A DNA stretch of 64,000 bases. Origin: Paenibacillus sp. cl123. Lineage in GTDB: Bacteria > Bacillota > Bacilli > Paenibacillales > NBRC-103111. The first letter of the stretch is position 1, and each line of letters begins with the position of its first letter. This document shows positions 47,447 to 56,041 of this stretch, piece after piece. The notes under the pieces were generated by a model. The model searched no databases. It saw only the letters and a list, made by a program, of their open reading frames with translations, and was not told the DNA's origin. The stretch covers positions 1-64,000 of the forward strand of contig NZ_FMYY01000022.1 of assembly GCF_900101595.1 (NCBI RefSeq), read 5' to 3'. The translations under genes were made by a program, and so were the position numbers.

Positions 47447-48286
47447 ATGGATAACGAGAAGATTTTGCTCCGAAACAACGTTAAGGTAACCGGTTGTGGC
47501 TCCAAAGCTCTATTATTTGCCCATGGCTTTGGCTGTGATCAAAATATGTGGCGCTTTATCGTGCCTGCTTTTGAAGAGAAATACAATGTGATATTGTTTG
47601 ATTTCGTAGGTTCGGGAAGATCCGACATCCAAGCTTACGATCCTTCCCGTTATCGTGATCTGAACGGTTATGCCCAGGATATCTTGGACGTTTGTTCAGC
47701 GCTGGAATTAGAGGATGTTATTCTAGTAGGCCACTCAGTCGGTGCAACTATCGGCATGCTGGCATCTATTCAAAGACCGGATTACTTTGAGCGGCTTGTT
47801 ATGATTGGTCCCTCTGCACGCTATATGAACGATCTGCCGGATTACATCGGTGGATTTGAGCGGGAAGATTTGGTGGCTTTATTGGATATGATGGATCAGA
47901 ACTTTCAAGGTTGGGCCAATTATCTGGCACCCGTAATTATGGGCAACAAAGACCGGCCTGAACTATCCGAAGAGCTGGAAATGAGTTTTTGTGCAACCGA
48001 CCCCCAGATAGCCCGTTATTTTGCGGAAGCTACATTTCTCTCCGATTACCGTAAGGAACTTGGACAGGTAGCGGTGCCTTCGTTGATCCTGCAATGCTCT
48101 GACGATATGATCGCTCCGCTGGAAGCCGGAGCTTATGTCCATCAGCAGATCAAGGGGAGCGAGTTCCGGCTGATGGAGGCAACCGGGCACTGTCCGCACT
48201 TGAGCCATCCGGAAGAAACTATTCGACTCATCCGTGAATATTTGGCCGCGGTTGAATTGAGCCAGGAAAGTGAGCTGCATATGTAA
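47447..48286 (+). CDS. rsbQ: Alpha/beta hydrolase, RsbQ-like
   Basis: A 279-residue hydrolase very like Bacillus RsbQ, which is needed with RsbP to signal energy stress. Landmarks: 'LLFAHGFGCDQNMWRFIVPAFEEKYNVILFDFVGSGRSD' (about residues 22-60), the nucleophile elbow 'VGHSVGATIGMLASI' (Ser about residue 99), 'DDMIAPLEAG' (Asp) and 'GHCPHLSHPEETI' (His about residue 250). The catalytic triad is complete. RsbQ is related to plant KAI2/D14 hydrolases and is thought to make or sense a small molecule. GGGAGA precedes the ATG. Its partner gene starts just 2 bases after its stop. Confidence 0.88.
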   Translation: MDNEKILLRNNVKVTGCGSKALLFAHGFGCDQNMWRFIVPAFEEKYNVILFDFVGSGRSDIQAYDPSRYRDLNGYAQDILDVCSALELEDVILVGHSVGATIGMLASIQRPDYFERLVMIGPSARYMNDLPDYIGGFEREDLVALLDMMDQNFQGWANYLAPVIMGNKDRPELSEELEMSFCATDPQIARYFAEATFLSDYRKELGQVAVPSLILQCSDDMIAPLEAGAYVHQQIKGSEFRLMEATGHCPHLSHPEETIRLIREYLAAVELSQESELHM

Positions 48287-48287
48287 C

Positions 48288-48761
48288 ATGGACGAACGGT
48301 TGGATCATGCTCCTTGCGGTTACATATCGATGGATCAAAATCGGATGATACGCGTCGTCAACGCTACCTTTTGTCACTTGTTACAATATGAAAAGCAAGG
48401 GGTAATCGGCACCAGCTTTGAATCCCTATTAACCCGGTCCAGCCAGATTTTTTTTCGGATTTACTTTTTGCCGATGATTAATCTTAATCGTCACGTGAAT
48501 GAAATGTATGTAATCATGAAAACAGGCAGCGGCACAACACTTCCCGTTCTTTTAAACGCCGTGATTCGAGAGCGGGAAGGTGAATCGTTTCACGATTGTG
48601 TCGTAATTCCCATATTGCGCAGGAAGGAGTACGAACTGCAGCTGGAGCAAGCCGAAGCTGCTTATCGGAAGGCGCAATTGGAGCTGCAGCAGATTGAACA
48701 GGAGCTTATCAATAAGAAGGAAGAACTTGCATCGTTAGCTAACCTCGAGGTCAAGCCTTGA
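48288..48761 (+). CDS. PAS-domain protein, RsbP-like without the phosphatase
   Basis: A 157-residue protein: a PAS sensor domain ('DHAPCGYISMDQNRMIRVVNATFCHLLQYEKQGVIGTSFESLL...SQIFFRIYFLPMI', residues 6-80, then 'TTLPVLLNAVIRERE') and a coiled coil ('YELQLEQAEAAYRKAQLELQQIEQELINKKEEL', about 118-150). Both parts resemble the N-terminus of Bacillus RsbP, but the PP2C phosphatase domain that RsbP uses to activate RsbV/SigB is missing: the gene stops after the coiled coil and no PP2C sequence follows in any frame. ATG 48288 directly follows rsbQ; a GTG at 48270 is out of context. The output is unknown; it may bind another partner through the coiled coil. Confidence 0.8.
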   Translation: MDERLDHAPCGYISMDQNRMIRVVNATFCHLLQYEKQGVIGTSFESLLTRSSQIFFRIYFLPMINLNRHVNEMYVIMKTGSGTTLPVLLNAVIREREGESFHDCVVIPILRRKEYELQLEQAEAAYRKAQLELQQIEQELINKKEELASLANLEVKP

Positions 48762-48917
48762 AAATAGCGGCAGCAGCAACCGGCTATTGTTATCAGTATT
48801 CTGCGCAGTATGCGTTGTTTACGATTGTCGGAAGCAGCTTTCGGAATAAGGTACTAAACAATAAAATTGAGGTTTCTATTGTTCGCTACTTGACCCCCAA
48901 AAGGAGGTTTCCGAACT

Positions 48918-49370
48918 TTGATTGATGCAATAATGAAGGATGGCTTCTGTATAGAATGTGGAGCGAAAGAAGTGGATGGTTTATCTTGTTGGGAACAGCT
49001 GGGGTATATTCTGGCTTGGGAACAAAACAATCCGGACCTTTATGCTCTTCATTTCTGGACGGTTTCGAGTTACATGCTGCAACATCCGTCCAATTTCACA
49101 AAAGAAGGATATGCTCTAACAAAAAAATTATTCTGTGATGCTTACGACTACAATTGGGAAACCCCTTATATTTTGCAAAAGAATAGAGAAGTTACTACTA
49201 ACAAAACGTTTAAAATTGTTAATCCTGTCGCTGTTGCGGAAAGAGTTAGAGTATTAACAAAATGGGACCTGACAGTGGACGATGTGTATGTGGCAGGTGA
49301 AAAGAATGCAATTGAAAATGTAATGAAATGGAAGGAATCTATAAGGAATCAGTTTTCTTCCTGCGGATAG
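48918..49370 (+). CDS. DUF5946-like protein
   Basis: A 150-residue soluble protein with an N-terminal 'CIECGAKEVDGLSCWEQLGYILAWEQNNPDLYALHFWTVSSYMLQHPS' segment, the Cys pair and His in this order being typical of the DUF5946 family of unknown function. The His/Cys content suggests a metal. The start is a TTG 10 bases after AAGGAGG. It is not clearly an operon member with rsbQ (gap of 156 bases). Confidence 0.65.
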   Translation: MIDAIMKDGFCIECGAKEVDGLSCWEQLGYILAWEQNNPDLYALHFWTVSSYMLQHPSNFTKEGYALTKKLFCDAYDYNWETPYILQKNREVTTNKTFKIVNPVAVAERVRVLTKWDLTVDDVYVAGEKNAIENVMKWKESIRNQFSSCG

Positions 49371-49395
49371 TCTTCCGAATAGCGTTCAACAAGCG

Positions 49396-49433
49396 ATCCC
49401 GATCCGCGCCATTTGGCCGGACGGGATTTTTTT
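49396..49433 (+). terminator. Terminator after the DUF5946 gene
   Basis: ATCCCG (49396-49401) pairs with CGGGAT (49422-49427), followed by TTTTTT, 26 bases after the stop. Confidence 0.75.
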
Positions 49434-49485
49434 CATTCAACTTCCCTCCCTTTCATGTTTAGAGTGCCAGAGCGGCCGCAGCGGC

Positions 49486-49728
49486 AGCTGGATCTCCACC
49501 CACGTCTCTCAAGCTCGTCGATTGCGATTTATCATTCGGGTATCTGACGATGCTGCTGAATCGCCGGGAACGTGGCGGATGGGCGGCACCTATGGCCATT
49601 CCTGGTTTGTTGATCCGAGTGAGGAGCTTAGTGTTGTAGCGTTCACCAATAAGGCGCTCGAAGGAATGTCAGGCAGGTTTACAACGGAAGCTGTGCGAAT
49701 CTGTCCACAAGGGTATTCGGGGAGTTAA
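49486..49728 (+). pseudogene. Remnant of a class C beta-lactamase-like serine hydrolase
   Basis: About 80 codons remain. The C-terminal core 'MGGTYGHSWFVDPSEELSVVAFTNKALEGMSG' has the look of the third motif region (HTG/KTG type, here GTYGHSW) of class C beta-lactamase-like esterases. The upstream SxxK and YxN regions are absent; the preceding bases hold no matching sequence. No ribosome site fits. Best read as the tail of a deleted gene. Confidence 0.45.
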
Positions 49729-49813
49729 GTAAAGAGAAAGCACGTTATCTTGAGCAAAATAGCGCCAACTTTCTGTTTACACGCTGGAAACGCGTCCGAA
49801 AGTATGGCGCTTT

Positions 49814-50527
49814 TTGTACGGGCATTACGCAAACGTTGAGGACTTGCTGCAACACGAAGCTGTATCGCTTGATGGCGACGAAGCATTATATGCCGATTCC
49901 GGAATATACTTTGATGTGGCTTCAACCTGGTTGAAAGGCGTGATTAGGCGAATGACGATGAACAGCCTTCCCATAGACTATAGCTCATCTTCATGGAATT
50001 TGTTTTTTGACTTAAGAACTTCCCCCTACTTTGTGAAGAACGAGCGAAATTTCATTTATTATCAAACAGCGAAACAGCTGCCGGTTATGCGGGGCTTAAG
50101 CTTGGTTGATATAAGTTTGAGCAAAGGACACAGCATAGAACCGCATTGGCACCCCAACGCGAATGAACTCCTCTACGTGTTCCAGGGTGAGATCATCGAA
50201 TCCGTTCTGGATCCCTTTACCCTTCAACTGCTAAATTACCGTGTCGGGCCGCAGCAATCGGTGTACATCCCGATGGGATGGTGGCATTGGACAACCGCAA
50301 TCACGGATCACTGCCGTCTTGTGGCTTCTTTCGATCAAAATAACTTTGAGTCCGTGTATGGGTCCGACATCCTAAGAAAGACGCCCCCAGAGGTATTCCG
50401 GATCGTATATGGTTTAAATGCCGCTCAATGGGCTGAAGCCATCGAGCCGATCGATCAAACCGTAATTATCGGCCCGCCTGATGCAAGGGGGATTCGCTGG
50501 CCAATAGGAACGAATGGGTCATGGTAA
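49814..50527 (+). CDS. Cupin-domain protein, start uncertain
   Basis: Up to 237 residues, with a cupin in the C-terminal half: 'IEPHWHPNANELLYVFQGEII' (metal motif 1: HxH, E, G; about residues 116-136) and 'YIPMGWWHWTTAITD' (motif 2: P, G, H). Such proteins often serve as metal-dependent oxidoreductases or sensors, for example oxalate-decarboxylase-like ones. Translation from TTG 49814 is open but has no ribosome site; ATG 49952 ('MTMNSLPIDYSSSSWNLFF') is the likely alternative, with a weak AGGCG upstream. The first 45 residues of the long form are therefore doubtful. Confidence 0.65.
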   Translation: MYGHYANVEDLLQHEAVSLDGDEALYADSGIYFDVASTWLKGVIRRMTMNSLPIDYSSSSWNLFFDLRTSPYFVKNERNFIYYQTAKQLPVMRGLSLVDISLSKGHSIEPHWHPNANELLYVFQGEIIESVLDPFTLQLLNYRVGPQQSVYIPMGWWHWTTAITDHCRLVASFDQNNFESVYGSDILRKTPPEVFRIVYGLNAAQWAEAIEPIDQTVIIGPPDARGIRWPIGTNGSW

Positions 50528-50615
50528 AGATAGCCTTTTTTTTTCGTTCGCGTATGAACGTACCCTTCCGCTGGAAATAATAGCCGAGATGGCGTTTGCG
50601 GAAGGAAGATAACAT

Positions 50616-51458
50616 ATGATCTGGTACTACGGATTGATTGTCATTGGAGCGATCATTGCAGGCTGCACGGTGTATCGAAAAGGGAATGCGGGGGATTGGT
50701 TGACTTATTTTTTGCTCACGACGGCTTGGACGTGGGTAGGCGAAGCCATCGTACTCTTCGTATTCGATGCGTACGCCTATAAACCGGGATTTTATCAGGA
50801 TCCTTTTGCTGAAAATATTATTGGTCATATCATAGCCAATTCGGCATTATGGGCTTCGATTGCCGTTTGGGTGATGTATTTTCAATCGTCTTATCTGGTA
50901 ATCGGATTGATTGCCATCGGGTTCATGGGAGTCGAGGAGCTATTCCTTAAAGCCGGCGTCTACAATCAGCATTGGTGGCAGACTTATATGACTGGCATCA
51001 TTTCCTTTGGTTTTCTGATTGCTGTTAAGAAGTGGTTCACCCTATTGCATGAAACCAAACGCAAATCCCCTCGAATCATCGTATTCTGGACGATCGCATG
51101 GGTCATTTTACAGACTCCGACCAGCGTGCTGATGCTTTTTGACAAGCAGTTTTTTCGCGTGCACTGGGTCGAAAATATTTACAGGGACAGCACTTTATTC
51201 AGCGGTTTTTTATATCACATACTCATGGCTTCCATCATCATCGTCTTTATGTACGTGCCCAAGAACAAGTACTGGATGGCGGCTCCCTTTCTTATGCTGG
51301 TAGCAGCCGATGCTATTCTCTTGAGCGCGGGAGTCCTAATATTCTACCACAGTTGGAACCTGACTTACTTGATCTGTATACGCGCTGCATCCCTGCTAAT
51401 CATCTGCATGCTTGAGAGGTTTACGTTAAATGGAGTACGGGTTGAAAATAAGACTTAG
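50616..51458 (+). CDS. Multi-pass membrane protein of unknown function
   Basis: A 280-residue protein with about eight hydrophobic segments ('MIWYYGLIVIGAIIAGC', 'WLTYFLLTTAWTWVGEAIVLFVF', 'IIANSALWASIAVWVMYF', 'YLVIGLIAIGFMGVEELFL', 'MTGIISFGFLIAVK', 'IVFWTIAWVILQTPTSVLMLF', 'GFLYHILMASIIIVFMYV', 'FLMLVAADAILLSAGVLIFY'). It resembles the CBO0543-type families of Firmicutes, which have no known role. GGAAGGAAG precedes the ATG at a normal distance. The transcript starts between the cupin gene and it. Confidence 0.6.
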   Translation: MIWYYGLIVIGAIIAGCTVYRKGNAGDWLTYFLLTTAWTWVGEAIVLFVFDAYAYKPGFYQDPFAENIIGHIIANSALWASIAVWVMYFQSSYLVIGLIAIGFMGVEELFLKAGVYNQHWWQTYMTGIISFGFLIAVKKWFTLLHETKRKSPRIIVFWTIAWVILQTPTSVLMLFDKQFFRVHWVENIYRDSTLFSGFLYHILMASIIIVFMYVPKNKYWMAAPFLMLVAADAILLSAGVLIFYHSWNLTYLICIRAASLLIICMLERFTLNGVRVENKT

Positions 51459-51559
51459 ACCTGCCGATAAGGCAGTGAGGAGAACCGTAACCTGCGTTAC
51501 AAGTGAAATTTTGGGCGGAAAAACGCAGGGGCCCGGCAAACCGGCTTGTAAAGCTGACC

Positions 51560-52990
51560 CTATAGGATCAGCTCCGCAAGCCGACGAATCCCCTGCGCAA
51601 TCGCTGCTTCGTCTACCTTTGCAAACCCCAGTACCCAGCCCTTTCGGTTGCTTTCCAAACAATAAGGTCCGAGAGGGTAGACGCGCACTCCCTTTTGAAG
51701 GGCGAGCGTTGTCAAGGCTTCCTCATCGTAAGACTCTTCAGCTTCAAGCAGCATATGCAGCCCCGTTTCTGCTCCGCTTAGCGTGAATCGCTCCCCCAAA
51801 CCGCTGGCTATAATGGCCTTGGTCATGGCTTCGTGCCTTCGCCGGTATACATTTCTGACTCTTCTCATATGACGCATAAAATGCCCGTTCTCGATGAAGT
51901 GAGTTAGCGTGAGCTGATCCATAATCGGAAGATGACGGTAGGTCAGTTCCTGCACCCTGGCTAGTTGAGCAATGACCTCGGCAGGCCCAACGATAGCTGA
52001 AATACGAATGCCTGGAGCAATCATTTTGGAAAAGCTCATGAGATATAAAGTATGGCTTGGCGCCTGAGAAAATAGCGTTGGAAGCGGTTCTCCGCGATAT
52101 CGAAATTCGCTGTCATAATCGTCTTCGACGATCCAGAATTGTTCTTGAGCGGCCTTGTGCAGCAATTGCTGCCTGCGCGGCTCCGACATAACGACCCCGG
52201 CCGCGCACTGATGCGAAGGAGTCGTAAAGATCAGCTTGGATTGCGGATGGATATGCTGGGTCACTAGACCATACGCATCGACGGGAACAGGCGCTACCTG
52301 CATACGCCGATATTTCATCGCCATCCAGGCAGCGGGAAAACCGGGATCTTCTACAGAAACGGTGTCCCCGTCAACTAAAAGCGATTGGGCGATTAAGTCA
52401 ATGCTATGCTGAGCTCCCGAGGTCAGCAAAATCTGATTGGTTTGGATATGGATGCCTCGTTCAAGCGATAAATAACGCTGAATTTGCTCGCGCAATGGTG
52501 TGAACCCATATGGATTGCCGTAGCCCCAGTCGGATAAATCCATTGCAGCAGAAGCGTGGAGAAGCGATTGCCGCCAGTTCTTTTGAAATTGTCCATCCAT
52601 ATAGGGTTCATGGGGACTAAAATCAATGTCCACTTCCCGTTGTTCTTTGCCTCTGAACCAGTCATGCAAGTGATCGACAGCCGAATTCAACAAGGGAAGC
52701 GAGGGAGGAACAGGGCCGTCCGTCGCTGTTTCCTTGGCCTGCTCCGTGATTTGCTTCCAATGACTAACCCGCGTTCCTCTGCGGCCAGAGGTAACCGTGT
52801 AGCCTCGACTTAGCAATTCCTCATAGACGATCTGTATCGTGGAGCGAGAGACGCCTAGCATATGAGCAAGCTCGCGGGAAGGAATCAGCAATTCACCCGG
52901 CGCCCAGACTCCGCTCGTAATATTATGAATGGCTTGATCAAGCAATTGCTGCCAGACGGGTTTCTTATCCTTGCGATTGACCTTCATCAT
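51560..52990 (-). CDS. MocR/PdxR-type GntR-aminotransferase regulator
   Basis: A 476-residue fusion regulator. The GntR winged helix is 'PVWQQLLDQAIHNITSGVWAPGELLIPSRELAHMLGVSRSTIQIVYEELLSRGYTVTSGRRGTRV' (about residues 11-75), joined by a linker to a fold-type I aminotransferase-like domain ('LLTSGAQHSIDLI', 'FWIVEDDYDSEFRYRGEP', 'YLMSFSKMIAPGIRISAIVGP', where the Lys of SFSKM holds PLP). MocR proteins use PLP as effector. GGGAGG precedes the ATG. It is divergent from the FMN/pyridoxamine-oxidase-like gene at 53212, a layout typical of a regulator and its target. Confidence 0.88.
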   Translation of the reverse strand: MMKVNRKDKKPVWQQLLDQAIHNITSGVWAPGELLIPSRELAHMLGVSRSTIQIVYEELLSRGYTVTSGRRGTRVSHWKQITEQAKETATDGPVPPSLPLLNSAVDHLHDWFRGKEQREVDIDFSPHEPYMDGQFQKNWRQSLLHASAAMDLSDWGYGNPYGFTPLREQIQRYLSLERGIHIQTNQILLTSGAQHSIDLIAQSLLVDGDTVSVEDPGFPAAWMAMKYRRMQVAPVPVDAYGLVTQHIHPQSKLIFTTPSHQCAAGVVMSEPRRQQLLHKAAQEQFWIVEDDYDSEFRYRGEPLPTLFSQAPSHTLYLMSFSKMIAPGIRISAIVGPAEVIAQLARVQELTYRHLPIMDQLTLTHFIENGHFMRHMRRVRNVYRRRHEAMTKAIIASGLGERFTLSGAETGLHMLLEAEESYDEEALTTLALQKGVRVYPLGPYCLESNRKGWVLGFAKVDEAAIAQGIRRLAELIL

Positions 52991-53063
52991 CGCACACACC
53001 TCCCAGTTAGAAGTCCAGATCATAAAGCATTCATCATTTATGGATTGCTCAAATCGTAATGTT

Positions 53064-53098
53064 TGGATGTTTTAACACCATCCATTCGCTGCTATACT
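53064..53098. promoter_or_regulatory. Inverted repeat and -10 in the MocR/oxidase intergenic region
   Basis: TGGATG (53064-53069), 9 bases, CATCCA (53079-53084), close to a TATACT at 53093-53098 that could be a -10 for the plus strand. It lies 74 bases upstream of the regulator's start and is a candidate site for the MocR protein. Confidence 0.35.
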
Positions 53099-53211
53099 AC
53101 CGTAATAACGCTGGTATTTGCAACTTGATCGCTGCCGCGTGCTGGAAAGCGCCGGGGCAAAGACAAGGTGAAGCGGGATGAATATCTGATGAGCGAAGGG
53201 GAGATTTTGAA

Positions 53212-53754
53212 ATGGAATCGGTTCGTTACAAGATCAGGGAATGCCGGGATCAGGAGAAAATTGAAAGCTTTCTTCGCCAAGCAAGAATCGGACATCTAGG
53301 GCTGGTTGACGGAAAGCTGCCTTATGTTGTGCCGCTTAATTATGTGTGGACCGAAGGGAAGCTCTATTTCCACGGGGCCGGAGATGGCAGACGCAATCAT
53401 ATCATGAGTGAAAATCCGGAGGTATGTTTTACGGTATGTGAGGAATACGGAACGATCACGGACCCGGTTCCTGCCAAGACGGATACGGCGTATATGAGCG
53501 TCATGATATTTGGCCAGGCGGAGCCAATCACAGATTTGGACGAAGCGACCCATGTCCTTCAGGAAATGATCAATAAATACGTCCCCGGCTATTATAACCG
53601 CCCCTTGTCGAAGCAGCATGTGGACAAGTACAGGTCGGCTGTATTCGGCGGACCTGTGCAAGTTTGCCGGGTGATTCCGCAGTATGTGACGGCGAAGGAA
53701 AGTCCTATTGAAGTGGAAAAGATGTATAGAACGGACATGAATGCCGGACAATGA
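53212..53754 (+). CDS. Pyridoxamine 5'-phosphate oxidase-like (NimA-type) flavoprotein
   Basis: A 180-residue split-barrel FMN protein ('IESFLRQARIGHLGLVDGKLPYVVPLNYVWTEGKLYFHGAGDGRRNHIMSENPEVCFTV', residues 18-76). This is the PNPOx-like/NimA family, which includes 5-nitroimidazole reductases and many FMN- or heme-binding proteins of unknown substrate. AAGGGGAG precedes the ATG. It is divergent from the MocR regulator and is its likely target; the cofactor link (PLP in the regulator, PNPOx-like fold here) fits but does not prove it. Confidence 0.82.
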   Translation: MESVRYKIRECRDQEKIESFLRQARIGHLGLVDGKLPYVVPLNYVWTEGKLYFHGAGDGRRNHIMSENPEVCFTVCEEYGTITDPVPAKTDTAYMSVMIFGQAEPITDLDEATHVLQEMINKYVPGYYNRPLSKQHVDKYRSAVFGGPVQVCRVIPQYVTAKESPIEVEKMYRTDMNAGQ

Positions 53755-53855
53755 AATAGATAACAAGGTCTCGTTAGAGGTTTCCATGTGAATTTCTATG
53801 GCTTTCGTTTATACTAATAAAGCCATTTCACTTAATAGGAGTTGTCGGACGGACC

Positions 53856-55019
53856 ATGTTAAAGAAAGAAATCGCGCATATTCGCAAGCAGTTTAAGCTG
53901 GATCACGAGATGCTTACCATTTTTGACATTCTGAATGTGTATATCATGAAGGATAGCAGCGAGATTTACCATTACGAGCGTCAGCCGTTCGCTCTGCTGG
54001 ACCGGGAGAAGCAGGAGCTTTATATGGGCAATTTCAAAAAGCTGCTGACCGGCGAATTGGATCAGAAGATGTTCGAACTAACGTTTCAGGAAGAGGCGGA
54101 GGAACCTACGCGGGTGCTTCTCCATCAAGGTTTGGTGACCGGAGATGCGGATGAGTGGCTTCAGCTTATGCTTCTGCTGGTGGAGAAGATGTTGAAGGAT
54201 ACCAAATATGAAAAGGATATGGTCGTTACTTTCGTCCGCGGGCAATATTTCAGTCCGACCAAGGTTCGCAATGAGGAAGCCGAGGAGAGCGAGAAGGACG
54301 AGATGTTCTCGAATCCGTTCATTTTGTGCAGCGTGAATTCCACGGAGCAGCAGCGGAAAACCCTCATGTTCGATTATGTCGAAAGAGAATTTAAGTATAA
54401 CGTCTTCGTGGATCCGATCATCAGGTTGAACTCGCCGGAGCAAGGCTTTTTCTACCCGAGCGTGACCGACAACCACTCCAACGTGAATCGCGTTTTGTAT
54501 TGCGCCGGGAAAGCTAATGATCCGAATCTGCATTTCATCGAGCAGGTGCTGAATGCCGAGAAGACGGTGACGGCGCTGGAAGAAAGAGCTATATTCGAGG
54601 AAATCGTCAAAGAAGTGGCGGGAGATCAGCTCGACAGCGCAACGATCGCTCACGTGTATGAGGAAGTTCATCGGGTCATCGAAAACCACGAGGAGGAGGA
54701 GCCTCCGAAGCTGGATTATACCGATGTGGAACGCATGCTGACGGCGGGCGGCGTGGAGAACGTGACGAAGGAAAAGGTGGAACGGGCGTTCCAAAACGTC
54801 GTCGACGACAAAAACTATGAAATCAAGGCGAGCAGTGTCGTGCCCAAGTTCACCTCCAAATCGATCAAGATCGAGACGAAGGTCGCCACGATATCGATCA
54901 GTCCGCAGGATTTGAAATATGTAAGACAGGTGAATCATCAGGGAAAACGATGCATCTTGATCGAGGTTGATGAAGATGCGGTGATTGAAGGGTTTACGCT
55001 GACTACCGAGACGCTGTAG
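53856..55019 (+). CDS. DUF4317 family protein
   Basis: A 387-residue soluble, acidic protein matching the DUF4317 family of Firmicutes ('KKEIAHIRKQFKLDHEMLTIFDILNVYIMKDSSEIYHYERQPFALLDREKQELYMGNFKKLLTG' at the N-terminus, 'NCxx-free' middle with 'FYPSVTDNHSNVNRVLYCAGKANDPN', and 'CILIEVDEDAVIEGFTL' at the end). Function is unknown. It has its own AGGAG and a terminator at 55079, so it is monocistronic. A role in stress or phage response has not been shown to my knowledge. Confidence 0.8.
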   Translation: MLKKEIAHIRKQFKLDHEMLTIFDILNVYIMKDSSEIYHYERQPFALLDREKQELYMGNFKKLLTGELDQKMFELTFQEEAEEPTRVLLHQGLVTGDADEWLQLMLLLVEKMLKDTKYEKDMVVTFVRGQYFSPTKVRNEEAEESEKDEMFSNPFILCSVNSTEQQRKTLMFDYVEREFKYNVFVDPIIRLNSPEQGFFYPSVTDNHSNVNRVLYCAGKANDPNLHFIEQVLNAEKTVTALEERAIFEEIVKEVAGDQLDSATIAHVYEEVHRVIENHEEEEPPKLDYTDVERMLTAGGVENVTKEKVERAFQNVVDDKNYEIKASSVVPKFTSKSIKIETKVATISISPQDLKYVRQVNHQGKRCILIEVDEDAVIEGFTLTTETL

Positions 55020-55078
55020 AGTCTGCGGCAGCTCGGTCGGGACGATAGCAGTGGATAAGATCATATTTTTGATGGCAT

Positions 55079-55111
55079 GGGGGCTAGCCTGGATGGGCTA
55101 TGCCCCCTGTT
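55079..55111 (+). terminator. Terminator of the DUF4317 gene
   Basis: GGGGGC (55079-55084) and GCCCCC (55102-55107), with an inner TAGCC/GGCTA pair, then TGTTTTG. Confidence 0.7.
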
Positions 55112-55305
55112 TTGTAAGTTTCGGAGCATTGAAGAAACACTTCCTAGCCGCCCAGGACAGTTTTCCGCGGCGCAGATTGCGGAGCAGGAATGAATGATAA
55201 GAACGCAGTAGAGTTAGTTAGGATGAAGAAGTTTTAGCAGCTCTCGCTTCGTTACAGGATGAATGAAATTAATCCTATTTAACCTGAAATCTAATTTTGA
55301 CCATA
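55112..55305. other. Intergenic region before the TetR promoter
   Basis: With the terminator and promoter this makes a 374-base gap. No gene, and no recognised RNA element, was found in it. Confidence 0.4.
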
Positions 55306-55360
55306 TTGACATCGTGGCATTTTAAATTTATTATATAGACAAATGTTAGTGAGTACTAAC
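55306..55360 (+). promoter_or_regulatory. TetR-gene promoter with operator
   Basis: TTGACA (55306-55311), 17 bases, TATTAT (55329-55334), then the inverted repeat GTTAGTGAGTACTAAC (55345-55360), which covers the expected transcript start. 14 of 16 bases recur at 55996-56011, upstream of the next gene. The TetR protein probably binds both sites and represses itself. Confidence 0.65.
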
Positions 55361-55393
55361 TTCAAAGCCTTGCGCTGAATTGGGAAGGTGATT

Positions 55394-55981
55394 ATGGAGA
55401 ATAAGCTGATCTTGGACAATAAAGCCAAACTGATGCTCGCGGCTATAGACCTGATGGCTGAGAAAGGTTATAAAGGCGTATCTACGAAGGAAATTGCAGC
55501 AGCGGCCGGTGTCAGTGAGATGACATTGTTCCGTAATTTCGGCAGCAAGCATAACCTGCTGGACAAAGCCGTTGACCATTACCATTATGCGATTGAAATG
55601 ACTCACATTTTTAACGAAAACGTCATATGGGACTTGAGAGCCGACTTGCTCATGATCAGCCAGATGTATCATGAAATTATGGAACGTAACCGGAAGCTGT
55701 TCCTCATTGTATTGGGCGATAAGGAATTAACGGAAATCCGCGAAAAAGCACAGAAGCATCCGCGGAAGCTGTTGGAGTTATTGACGAATTATTTCATAGA
55801 GATGCAGAAAAAGAACAAACTGATTCCAACCGACGCGGAGATGCAGGCGATCACGTTCATGTGGATGAATTACGGGGCGTTCATGTCGCAGTTGTTTGTT
55901 AAAACTGAGCTTACAACAAAATCCAAGGAACAATTTATGAGATCAAGTATCGATTTATTCGTCAGGGCGTTAAGCCCTTAA
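55394..55981 (+). CDS. TetR-family regulator
   Basis: A 195-residue repressor. The helix-turn-helix 'KLMLAAIDLMAEKGYKGVSTKEIAAAAGVSEMTLFRNFGSKHNLLDKAVDHYHYAIE' (about residues 11-67) is a typical TetR N-terminus; the C-terminal part is helical and binds an unknown ligand. ATG 55394 follows GGAAGG; a GTG two codons earlier is too close to the site. The repeated operator (see 55306-55360 and 55996-56011) suggests autoregulation and control of the SRPBCC and VOC genes downstream. Confidence 0.85.
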   Translation: MENKLILDNKAKLMLAAIDLMAEKGYKGVSTKEIAAAAGVSEMTLFRNFGSKHNLLDKAVDHYHYAIEMTHIFNENVIWDLRADLLMISQMYHEIMERNRKLFLIVLGDKELTEIREKAQKHPRKLLELLTNYFIEMQKKNKLIPTDAEMQAITFMWMNYGAFMSQLFVKTELTTKSKEQFMRSSIDLFVRALSP

Positions 55982-55995
55982 TTTTTCGAAGGTTG

Positions 55996-56011
55996 GATAG
56001 TGAGTGCTAAC
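55996..56011. promoter_or_regulatory. Second TetR operator copy
   Basis: GATAGTGAGTGCTAAC matches the operator at 55345-55360 in 14 of 16 positions and lies 30 bases before the next start codon. The gap to the TetR stop is short, so the site may control a second promoter. Confidence 0.5.
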
Positions 56012-56041
56012 AAACTATACGGCGGAGGTGTTACAAAAAAT

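Noticed and set aside
48762-48917. Missing PP2C half of RsbP by frameshift
   Set aside because: No frame after the PAS gene carries PP2C motifs, and only 156 bases remain before the next gene.
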